A DNA stretch of 64,000 nucleotides from Streptomyces noursei (GTDB lineage: Bacteria > Actinomycetota > Actinomycetes > Streptomycetales > Streptomycetaceae), in contig NZ_CP070326.1 in assembly GCF_016917755.1 (NCBI RefSeq), forward strand, positions 7,750,001 to 7,814,000. Reading direction: 5' to 3'. The position numbers and the translations under genes are program-made. The stretch's first letter is position 1. The number at the start of each line of letters is the position of its first letter. Shown piece by piece: positions 26,371 to 35,900 of this stretch. The notes below the pieces were generated by a model. It was not told where the DNA came from. It worked only from the letters and a program-made list of their open reading frames with translations, and searched no databases.

Positions 26371-27270
26371 TCACGGATTCCTGCTGGTTTCCTTGGTGAG
26401 CTGGTGGAATCCGCGGTCCAGGGCGGCGTCGGGCAGCAGCCGTGAGAGCAGCGCGGCGGTCCGGGCGTCATTGCCGACGCAGTAGCGGGTCCGGGGCTGG
26501 GCGGAGGTCAGGGCGCGGAAGACGGTGCGAGCGAAGTCCTCCGGCTGGGTGCGGCTGGATTCCGCTCGCTGTTCGTTCATCCGCAGGAACTCTTCGAAGG
26601 GCAGTCGGTAGAGGTCGGCGATGTCCTGGGGAGTCTTGTCCAAGATCTTCTCGCCGGTCTCCCGCACCTTGTGCCATATCGGGGTCGCGATCGCGCCCGG
26701 CTTCACGACGGAGACCGAGATTCCGAAGGGCCGCAGTTCGCGCCGGAGCGCGTCACTCATTCCTTCCTTTGCGAACTGTCCGGTCGCGTATGCGCCGAGG
26801 TAGGGAATCGCAACGCTGCCCAGCCCCGAGGAGATGTTGACGATGCGACCGCGACTCCGTCGCAGTTGTGGGAGGAACGCCTGGGTGACGGCGACGGCGC
26901 CGACGACATTGGTGTCCAGCTGTTGCCGCAGCCATGCGGGCTGCACGCACTCCAGCGGGGCGGAGACGCAGGTGCCGGCGTTGTTGACCAGGCCCCACAC
27001 GCCGTGTTCGTCCACGGACTCGGCGACTTCGGCGGCAGCGGTGCGGATGCTCTCCTCGTCGGTCACGTCGAGGAGGAGCGGCCGCAGTCGCGCGGAGGAC
27101 ACCTCGGCGCGCAGCTTCTCACCGTCTTCGGCCTTGCGGACGCCGGCGAAGACGTGGAAGCCGCGCCGTTCGAGTTGGAGCGCGCAGTGTTTGCCGAGTC
27201 CGGTGGAGGCCCCGGTGATGACGACGGTGCGTCCGGCGGGGCTCAGGGGCTTGGCCTTCTGGTGGAACAC
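26371..27270 (-). CDS. Short-chain dehydrogenase/reductase with atypical active site
   Basis: 299 residues from ATG 27270. Classical SDR pattern: cofactor loop TGASTGLG near residue 20, DVTDEESI, NNAG near residue 97, and ISSGLGSVAIPYLGAYATGQF. The catalytic YxxxK is changed: Tyr161 is present but the lysine is Gln165 (codon CAG). The Asn and Ser of the tetrad remain. Lys lowers the Tyr pKa and binds the nicotinamide ribose, so activity should be reduced or altered. The gene starts 47 bp after the monooxygenase fusion gene and is probably the last gene of the NRPS operon, perhaps acting on a keto or hydroxyl group of the product, or having lost redox function. Confidence 0.85.
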   Translation of the reverse strand: MFHQKAKPLSPAGRTVVITGASTGLGKHCALQLERRGFHVFAGVRKAEDGEKLRAEVSSARLRPLLLDVTDEESIRTAAAEVAESVDEHGVWGLVNNAGTCVSAPLECVQPAWLRQQLDTNVVGAVAVTQAFLPQLRRSRGRIVNISSGLGSVAIPYLGAYATGQFAKEGMSDALRRELRPFGISVSVVKPGAIATPIWHKVRETGEKILDKTPQDIADLYRLPFEEFLRMNEQRAESSRTQPEDFARTVFRALTSAQPRTRYCVGNDARTAALLSRLLPDAALDRGFHQLTKETSRNP

Positions 27271-27317
27271 GTGACCTTCCTTCCGTGGTGGGGGTGGTGC
27301 GGTTGCTGATCTGCCGG

Positions 27318-29900
27318 TCAGTGGCCGGTGTGGGGGATGTCGGGGGTGTCCGGGGTTTCGGGGGTGTCGGACGAGATGGCGGAGCGCAGGGCGTGGAGGG
27401 ATGCGTCGGCGAGGTGGTGGGCGCGGGGGGTGGGGACGATGTCGTCGACGTAGCTGAAGTTCCAGGCGAGTTGGCCGTGGGTGGTGATGGCGGTCGCCAC
27501 GACGGCTCCGGTGACGGAGATGCCGGCGACCAGCTGGGTGTGGGACATGCGCCAGGGGCCCATGCGGTCGGGGAAGTCGTGGCGACCGAGGTTGGAGAGG
27601 GTGAGGTTGAGCGGGCCCTGTTCGTCCATGTAGCGCATGAACGCCTCACCGTCGGCCGAGGTCTTGGGCCCCGCCCGGTCCAGGAGGTTGACCAGGGCCA
27701 GGTGTTCCTCGCGCTGCCGGCGGTCCACCAGGTCCTGGCTGATGGCGCGGGCCATGTCCCACAGGGGTGCCCCGGGCTGGTACCGGACGTGGGTGGGCAG
27801 GGTGGCCGCGTAGGTGCCGGCCTCGTCGTAGGAGACGGCGGGGTGCAGGTTGGAGCGGAAGTCGAGCGGGGTGCCGATGGAGAAGTGGGTCGGCTGTTGC
27901 GTGTCCGTCTCCTGGGCGACGGCGGTCACCATGGCGGCGGCCAGGGCTCCGTGCACGGTGGCACCGTGCCGTTGGCAGGCGCTCACCAGGAGCCGCAGTT
28001 CCTCCGTGGTGAGGGACCTGTGCACCATCCGGGTGCGCCGCAGCTGGAAGGGGACCGGTTGGCTGGGGGCGATGCGCCGTGGCCGGAGCCGGCGGCGCTG
28101 CTCTTCGTCCCGCTGCATGAGAGCCGTGAGGGGGCTGTCCCCCGCCTGGCCCCGGAGGTGGCGCGGCAGCAGGTCCTCGGCGGCGGGCAGTGCCCGACGC
28201 GACGTGGTCGCCGGTTCCTGTCCGTCGGTGAGCTGCGCGGCGATGTCGATCCACTCCCTGAGCAGGGACAGCCCCGTCATGCCGTCGGCTATGCAGTGCG
28301 ACGACGTCACGAGCAGGTCGTGGACGTCCTCGGCGCGCTCGGCGCCCTCCCGCGTGATCAGTACGGCGCGCAGCAGCGGACCGGTGTGCCAGTCGACGCC
28401 TTCGGCGAGCTCGTGCGCGTTGACCTCGTGTTCCCAACGTGTGTCGGCGTCGGGGGCGTCGGCCGGCACCTGGACGTGGCGAAGCGGGATCGGCTGCCCG
28501 GCCAGCGGTCGGAACGCGGCGGGCGCTCCCCCGTCGTCACCACTGATCGCGACGCGCAGCAGGGGGTGTCGGGCCTGGAGGACGTCCAGGGCGCGGCGCA
28601 GCAGCGGCAGTTGCAGGTGGCCGTGAAGCCGGGTGCGGATGATGCCGTTGAGCGGTGAGGTCCGGTCGGCGATCCAGTACCAGCGCTCCAGCGGGCTGAG
28701 GGCGCGTCGGACGTGGGGTTGGGGGGAGGGGATGCCGGGGAAGGTGAGGGCCTGGGCGTTCTGCCGGGCGAGTTCTTGATGGGGCGTCAGGCGGAAGTAG
28801 TCGTCCCGGGCCTGTCGGGTCGCGGGGGTGTCGGCCTGTTCGAGGTCGCTCATCGACCGGGAGGCCACGACCATGGACCGGGTGCGGTCGCGGCGGCGTT
28901 CTTCGTACGTGCGCAGGGCGAGCGGCAGGTCGTCGCGGGCTCCTGGCTCGGCCAGGGTGTGCGCGAGGACCACGGCGTCTTCGATGGCCATGGCCGAGCC
29001 CTGGCCGAGGGTGGTCAGCATGGGGTGCGCGGCGTCGCCGAGCAGGGTGACCGGTCCCTCTCCCCAGCGTTCGAGGAAGGCGCGGTCGCGGGAGGGCACG
29101 GCGAGGATGTCGGCGGCCGGGGTGGCTTCGATGACGGCCCGCACTTCGTCGGCCCAGCCGGCGTACGCCCGGGTGATGTCGTCCTTGGTGCCGTCCCAGG
29201 CGTGGGAGCGCTCGGCGGGCATGTTCTTGGTGCCCCACCAGTAGAAGCGGCCGTGGCCGATGTCGATGAGGCCGAAGCGCTGTCCGCTGCCCCAGTAGTG
29301 GCGTACGCAGCCCGGGGTGAGCTGGGGGTGGTCGAAGGGGACGACGCCGAGCCAGCAGACGTAACCGCTGTCCTGGGAGGTTTCGGGTCCGACGAGTTGG
29401 GCGCGGATGGCCGAGTGGAATCCATCGGCACCGATGAGGAGGTCGCCGTGGGCCGTACGTCCGTCGGCGAAGTGGACGGTGACCCCGGTGTCGTCGGTCT
29501 GGAAGCCGGTGGCGATGGCGCCGAGGTGGAGGGGGCAGTCCGCGGTCGCGTCGAGCAGCGCTTCCTGGAGGTCCGAGCGGCTCAGGCAGACGCTGGGGGC
29601 GCCGACCTGGTCGCAGACCTCCTTGAAGGGCAGGTCCCTGATGGTCCGGCCGCGCTCGTCCAGGACCAGGAAGGACTCCGCGACCTGGCCGCGCTTGTCC
29701 AGGCCGAGGTCGATGCCCAGCGTGCCGAGTGCGGTGAGGGCGTTGCTCATCACCGAGAGGCCGGAGCCGGCGGCCCGCAGCTCGGTGGCGCGCTCGTAGA
29801 CCGCCACGTCGATGCCGACCTTTCGGAGAACGGTGGCGCAGGTCAGGCCGCCGATGCCGGCCCCGATGACGAGGGCCTTGAGGGGCTGTTGGCTTGGCAT
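27318..29900 (-). CDS. FAD monooxygenase fused to condensation/PapA-type acyltransferase
   Basis: 860 residues from ATG 29900, two bases after the NRPS stop, with its ribosome site inside the NRPS end. Residues about 5-370 are a class A flavin monooxygenase: GAGIGG (13-18), LLIGADGFHSAIR (DG motif), and LLGDAAHPMLTTLGQGSAMAIEDA (GD motif, D289). Residues about 400-850 are a condensation-superfamily domain starting SPLERWYWIADRTSPLNG, with the active-site SHCIADG (His535; the first His of HHxxxDG is Ser) and PLNLTLSNLGRHDFP near the end, more like PapA/alcohol acyltransferases than peptide-forming C domains. No stop or frame change separates the halves. Likely role: hydroxylate (or epoxidise) the peptide, then O- or N-acylate it. 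Confidence 0.85.
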   Translation of the reverse strand: MPSQQPLKALVIGAGIGGLTCATVLRKVGIDVAVYERATELRAAGSGLSVMSNALTALGTLGIDLGLDKRGQVAESFLVLDERGRTIRDLPFKEVCDQVGAPSVCLSRSDLQEALLDATADCPLHLGAIATGFQTDDTGVTVHFADGRTAHGDLLIGADGFHSAIRAQLVGPETSQDSGYVCWLGVVPFDHPQLTPGCVRHYWGSGQRFGLIDIGHGRFYWWGTKNMPAERSHAWDGTKDDITRAYAGWADEVRAVIEATPAADILAVPSRDRAFLERWGEGPVTLLGDAAHPMLTTLGQGSAMAIEDAVVLAHTLAEPGARDDLPLALRTYEERRRDRTRSMVVASRSMSDLEQADTPATRQARDDYFRLTPHQELARQNAQALTFPGIPSPQPHVRRALSPLERWYWIADRTSPLNGIIRTRLHGHLQLPLLRRALDVLQARHPLLRVAISGDDGGAPAAFRPLAGQPIPLRHVQVPADAPDADTRWEHEVNAHELAEGVDWHTGPLLRAVLITREGAERAEDVHDLLVTSSHCIADGMTGLSLLREWIDIAAQLTDGQEPATTSRRALPAAEDLLPRHLRGQAGDSPLTALMQRDEEQRRRLRPRRIAPSQPVPFQLRRTRMVHRSLTTEELRLLVSACQRHGATVHGALAAAMVTAVAQETDTQQPTHFSIGTPLDFRSNLHPAVSYDEAGTYAATLPTHVRYQPGAPLWDMARAISQDLVDRRQREEHLALVNLLDRAGPKTSADGEAFMRYMDEQGPLNLTLSNLGRHDFPDRMGPWRMSHTQLVAGISVTGAVVATAITTHGQLAWNFSYVDDIVPTPRAHHLADASLHALRSAISSDTPETPDTPDIPHTGH

Positions 29901-29902
29901 GG

Positions 29903-32900
29903 TCAGTTCTCCTGGTGGGGTCGGTCGGGTGCGGTGCGGATCAGGTCCGCGACTGTCTTCGCCACGTGGTGGACGTGCGGTTCTTCCATGATCGTGAGGT
30001 GGTCGCCGGGTACGCCGACGACGTGGAGCGGGCCGTCGGTCATGTCGCGCCAGCCGTTGGTCGCGTCGGTGTGGCGGCTTCCGGCCGCGCCGTGCATCGC
30101 GGTGAGGACGTCGGGCAGGGGTTCCAGGGCGCGGATCAGGGTGAGTTCCTGGTCCGTCGCCCGGGGTCGGTAGTCGAGCGCCGCCTGCCAGTTCGCCTGG
30201 TAGACGCGGAAGAGCCGACGGATGACGGCTCCGGAGCTGCCGACGGGCAGCACCCCGAGCTCGGTGGCGAGGCGGGCGATGAAGTCGAACTTCTCCTCCA
30301 GCGAGGTCAGTTCGTGCGGGATGTCCTGCAGGGGAGAGTCGCCGCCGCGTTCCAGCCAGAGCAGCTCCCAGAAGAACCAGCCCAGCAGCGCGTCGTCGTC
30401 GTGGCGGTGGCGTTCGCCCTGGCTGAGCGCCGTGGTGTCCAGGAGTACCAGGTGGTCCACTTCCTGGCCCGCGGCCCGCAGTTGGCGGGCCATCTCGAAC
30501 GCGACGAAGCCGCCGAAGGACCATCCGCCGAGGGTGTAGGGGCCTTGTGGCTGTACCTTGCGCAGCGCGGTGAGGTAGCTGTGCGCGATCTCCTCGACGG
30601 TGTGCAGCGGCGTGGTGCCGGGGTCCGCCCCGGCCGCTTGGAGGGCGTAGAGCGGCTGGTCGTCCGGGAGGTGGCGGGCGAAGCGCAGGTAGCACAGGAC
30701 GTTGCCGCCCATGGGGTGGACCATGAACAGCGGCGGGCGGGTGCCGTGCGGGCGGATGGGCACCAGGGGGTCGTAGGTGGCGACCGCGTTGCCCGCGCGC
30801 AGTCGCGCTGCGAGTCCGGCCACGGTCGGGGTCGCGATGAACTCGGCCAGCGGGATGTTCACCCCGTAGCGCTGCTCGATCTGGACCACCAGGCGCATCG
30901 CGGTGAGCGAGGTGCCGCCCAGGTCGAAGAGGCTGTCGTGGACGCCGAGGGTGGGCCGGTGCAGCAGGTCCGCGAGCACCTGCGCCAGGGTGCTTTCGTA
31001 GGCGTCGCGCGGCTCGTCCGTGGTGGCGTCGGTGGTGGGGGCCAGCGGGAGGCGGCGCAGGGCGGCATCGTCCCGTTTCCCGCTGGGGGTGAGCGGGAGG
31101 TGCGCCGTCCATTGCAGGTGGGAGGGCACCATGTGGTCCGGCAGGGTGGTGCGCAGGTGCCGACGGATGTCGGCGAGGTCGGCGCCGGTGTCGTCGTCGC
31201 CCACGAGGAAGGCCACGAGGAAGCAGTCACCGTTGTCGTGCCGCCTGGCCACCACCGCGGCGTCGCGCAGGCCCGGGTACCGGCCGGCGAGGCCGTTGAG
31301 GGCCAGTTCGACCTCGGCCAGTTCGACGCGGTGGCCGCGCACCTTGACCTGGGTGTCGGCCCGGCCGGCGTAGGCGATCGTCCCGTCCGCCAGCACCAGG
31401 CCGAGGTCGCCGGTGTCGTAGAGCAGGTGGTCGCCGCCGGCGAAGGGGTGCGGGACGAAGCGCTCCTTGGTGAGGTCGCGGCGGCCTTCGTAGCCGTCGG
31501 ACAGGCAGGCGCCGCCGAGGTAGAGGGTGCCGCGCGCTCCGGCGGGCACCGGGCGCAGTCGATCGTCCAGCACGTGGGCCTCGGCGCCGTCGATGGGGCT
31601 GCCGATCGGGGGCAGCGTGGGGAACGCGGCCGGGTCGCCGCTGAGGGTGAAGGCGGTGGCGACGTGGGTCTCGGTCGGTCCGTATTGGTTCTCCAGGACG
31701 GCGCCGGGCAGCGCCGCGCACAGTCCGCGGATCTCCTGGGTGATGCGGAGTTGTTCGCCGGAGGAGATCAGCACCCTCAGCGCCCGGGGGGTGATGTCCA
31801 GCGCCTGTGCGGTCTCGGCCAGTTGCTGGAGGGCCACGTAGGGCAGGAAGACCCGCTCGATGCCCTCGCGGTCGATGCGCCGCAGCAGACCGGGCATGTC
31901 GCGTCGTTCGGCGTCACCCATCAGGTGCAGGGTGCCGCCGGAGCACAGGGTGGAGAAGATCTCCTGGAAGGAGACGTCGAAGCTGAGCGGCGCGTACTGC
32001 AGGGTGGCGCCGCCCGGGACTCCGGTGACGGCCCGGATCTGCCAGGCGACGAGGTTGGCCAGGGCGCGGTGCGGCATGGTCACGCCCTTGGGCCGGCCGG
32101 TGGAGCCGGAGGTGAACAGCACGTACGCGGTGCTGTCGGCGGGGACGTGGGGCGGAAGGTCCGCGACCGGGTCCGGGGCCGGTTCGGTCGTCGACTCGGC
32201 GGGCAGGAGCAGCGCGGGGTCGGGGAGGAGGTGGGCGTGGGCGGCATGGGCGATGACGCGGAAGGGCCGGGCCTGTTCGAGCATGTGGGCCAGTCGCTGG
32301 GCGGGGTAGCCGACGTCGAGCGGCACCACGGCCGCACCGGCTCGCAGCACGCCCAGGATGACGGCGATCGTCCGGGGTGACCGGTCCATGGCGATGCCGA
32401 TGCGGGCCTGGGGCGGGGCGCCGAGTGCGCGCAGGGTGCGGGCCACCGTGTCGGCCGTCCTGGCCAGTTGGGCGTAGCTCCACCGCTCCTCCCCCATCAC
32501 CAGGGCCGTCGCGTGCGGGGTGCGGGTGGCCTGTTGGGTGAAGCGCTCGACGACGGTGGGGTGGGGCGTGGCCGGCGCGAGTGCCGGCCGGTCGGCGAGG
32601 AAGGCGAAGTCGGGCTCGGCGTGCGGGTCCTGGACCATCGTGCGCAGGATCCGCGCGTAGGCACGGGCGTACAGGCGCACCTGGTCGGCACAGAGCGTGT
32701 CGCCGTCGCCGTCGATCCGCAGCCATACGCGTCCGCCGTCGGGTTCGGTGACCGCGTTGACCAGGAGCCGGAAGTTGGTCTCCTCCCAGGTGCGGAAGGA
32801 CCGCAGATGGACGCCCGGCAGGTCGAGGACTTCGGCCAGTTGGTGGAAGTGCACGTAGTTGAAGGCGGTGTCCAGGACGGGGCCGCCGTGGTCCTCCTGG

Positions 32901-35900
32901 ATCGCGCTGAGCGGGTAGCGGCGGTGGGGGTGACTGTCCCGTTCCTGACGGAAGGCTTCGCGTGCCACGTCCAGCCAGGTGGCCTGTGCGACGTCGAGGC
33001 GCAGGGGCAGGGTGTTGAGGAAGAGTCCTGCGGTGCGTTCGGCGTGGGCGAGTTCGGGCCGTCCGTGGGTGAGCAGTCCGGTGGTCAGGTCGTGGGTGCC
33101 GGCGAACACGGCGAGTGTCAGACAGTGTGCCGCGAACAGCACGGACTTGACCGGCAGGTGCTGCTCGGCGGCGAACTTCCGTAATTCTGCTACGAGTTCA
33201 CCGGAGAGGTCGGCGCGGTGCGTGACCGGTTCGCGGTCGGCGGTGGGCAGGTGCGCGGTGAACGCCTCGATCTGCAAGGGTTCGCAGCCGGCCAGCTTCT
33301 CCCTCCAATACCGTCGCGCCTGCGGGGAGGCCAGGGCGTCGCGCTCGTGTTGTGCGAAGGAGGCCGCGGTGGGCGGTTGCGGATCGTCGACGGGGTCGAT
33401 GCCCAGTCCCAGTCCGTGCGCGTAGTCCTGGAGGAGTTCCTGCAGGAGGGTGGCCACGCTTCCGCCGTCGAGGAGCGCATGGTGGAAGCTGAGAACCAGA
33501 TCGACGCCGTCGGGCCGGATGTGCGCCCGGAAGAGGTACGGCGGTGCCTGGTCGAAGGCGTAGGCGTGGCGGCGGCGGGCGTCGATGTGCGCGCGGACCT
33601 CGGCGTCGGCGGCGGCGCCGTCGAGCGGGCGCAGGTCGACGACGTCCAGGCCGCCGGCCGTCCGGGCGTGGACGATCTGCAACGGTTCGGAGAAGCCGGC
33701 CAGGGCGAAGGTCGAGCGCAGGGCCGGATGGCGTGCCACCAGCCTGTCGAAGGACCACCGGAAGACGTCCTCGTCCCAGGGGAGTTCGAGATTGTACTGG
33801 AAGACATCCTTGTAGGTGGCGGAGGTGGCGTGCTGGCGGCTGTGGTAGACCAGGCCGAGTTGGAGGCGGGTGAGCGGCCAGGCGTCCTGGGCGTCTTCCA
33901 GGCGGGCGCGGTCCACGCCGGATATGAGGGCGAACGGCGCGAGGGCCTGGTCGTCGCTGGGCCCCGTCCGGCCGTCGACGCAGGTGGCCAGCCCGGCGAC
34001 GGTGGGGTTGCGGAGGAGGTCGGTCAGGGAGAACCGCAGTCCCTGTGCCTCGGCCCGGGCGCGCACCTTGAGCATGAGGATCGAGTCCCCGCCGAGGGTG
34101 AAGTAGTCGTCGTGGACGCCGACGGTCTCCCGGCCCAGCACGCTGGCCCAGATCTCGGCCAGGGCGGCCTCGGTGCGGTTGCGCGGCTGCTGACCGGTGG
34201 TCGGCGTGTCCTCGGGCAGGGGCAGCGCGCGGCGGTCGGCCTTGCCGTTGGGAGTCAGGGGAACGGCGTCGATGCGGACGAAGGAGGCCGGGACCATGAA
34301 CGCCGGCAGCGTCCGGGCGAGCAACTCGCGCAGGTGCGCCGGGTCGATGACGTCATCGGCGACGTAGTAGCCGACGAGCCGGGTGCCGCGAGCGGGGGTG
34401 GTGTGGTCGGTGACGAGGGCGTCGCGTACGCCGGGGGCCGTGCGCAGGGCGCTGGCGACCTCGCCCAGCTCCACGCGGTTGCCCCGGATCTTCACCTGGC
34501 CGTCGATCCGCCCGAGGTATTCCAGGGTGCCGTCCGCCAGCCATCGCGCGAGGTCGCCGGTGCGGTAGAGGCGGCCGCGGGCGGTGAACGGGGCGGGGGT
34601 GAACCTCTGGGCGGTCAGTTCCGGGCGGTCCAGATAGCCGCGGGCGACGCCGACTCCGCCTATGCACAACTCGCCGGCGACGCCGACCGGTTGGGGCAGA
34701 TCGTCGGGGCCCAGCACGTACAGCTGGGTGTTGTCGATCGGCCGGCCGATCGGGATCCGCTCGATGCCGCGGTCGGGGTCGCCGGGGCAGTCGTAGTACG
34801 ACACGTCGACGGTGGCCTCGGTCGGTCCGTACAGGTTCACCAGGCTCGGCCGGCACTCCGCATCGGGTGCGCCGAAGACGTCGTTGAACTGCTCGACGCG
34901 CTCGGGCGGCAGGGCCTCGCCGCTGCAGAAGACCTGCCGCAGCGAGCGGGCGTCCGCGCGGGCCTGTGGTGTGGCCTGCAGCAGGTCGAGGAAGGGGGCG
35001 AGCATCGAGGGTACGAAGTGCACGACGGTGACGCCCTGTTCGCGGACGGTCCGCAGGATCTGTTGCGGATCCTGCTGGCCGCCGGGCGGCAGCAGGGCCA
35101 CCGCGGCGCCCTCGACGGCCCACCAGAACAGTTCCCAGACCGAGACGTCGAACGAGACCGGCGTCTTCTGCAACAGGACGTCGCCGTCGCCGAGCGGATA
35201 GCGGCGCTGCATCCAGGCGAGGCGGTTGACGACGCTGTGGTGCTCCACCATCACGCCCTTGGGGCGGCCGGTCGATCCGGAGGTGTAGATCACGTAGGCC
35301 AGGTCACGGGAGTTGCCGAGCGGCGGGAGCGGGGCGCCGCTCGAACGCAGCAGTTCCGCGATGCACCGTACCGTCGTCGCCGCGGGCGCCGCGGTGGCAG
35401 ACCGTTCGTCGTCGGTGATCACCACCTTGGCGCGACTGTCCTCGAGCAGGAACCGCACCCGGTCCGACGGATAGCCAGGGTCCACCGGTATGTACGCGCC
35501 GCCGGACTTCAGCACGCCGAGGAGCGCCACCAGCAGGCGGGGCCCCCGCTCCATCGTCACCGCGACCCGGTCGCCCGGACCGACGCCCTCCTCGCGCAGG
35601 GACCGGGCGATGCGGTTGGCCCGTTCGTCCAGTTCGGCGTAGGTCAGGGTCTCGCCCGCGGCGTCGATGACGGCCGTCTGGCCCGGGCGGCGCCTGGCCT
35701 GCTCCTCGAACAGGCTCTGCAGCGTGGCCTCTTCCGCGTAGGGCACGGTCGGCCCGTGGCTGCGCCCCGAGGTGAGGTCCTCGTATTCGGCGGCGGTCAG
35801 CATCGGCAGGGCCGTCACGGGCTGGTCCAGCATGTCCACACCGTGCGTGAGCAGTGTGCTCAGGTGGCCGGCGACCGACGCGATGGGCAGGTCCTGGTCG

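Noticed and set aside
29901..31112. N-terminal extension of the monooxygenase fusion frame to 1264 codons
   Set aside because: It lies opposite or out of frame within the NRPS thioesterase and A2 region; ATG 29900 has a ribosome site and opens directly into the FAD motif.
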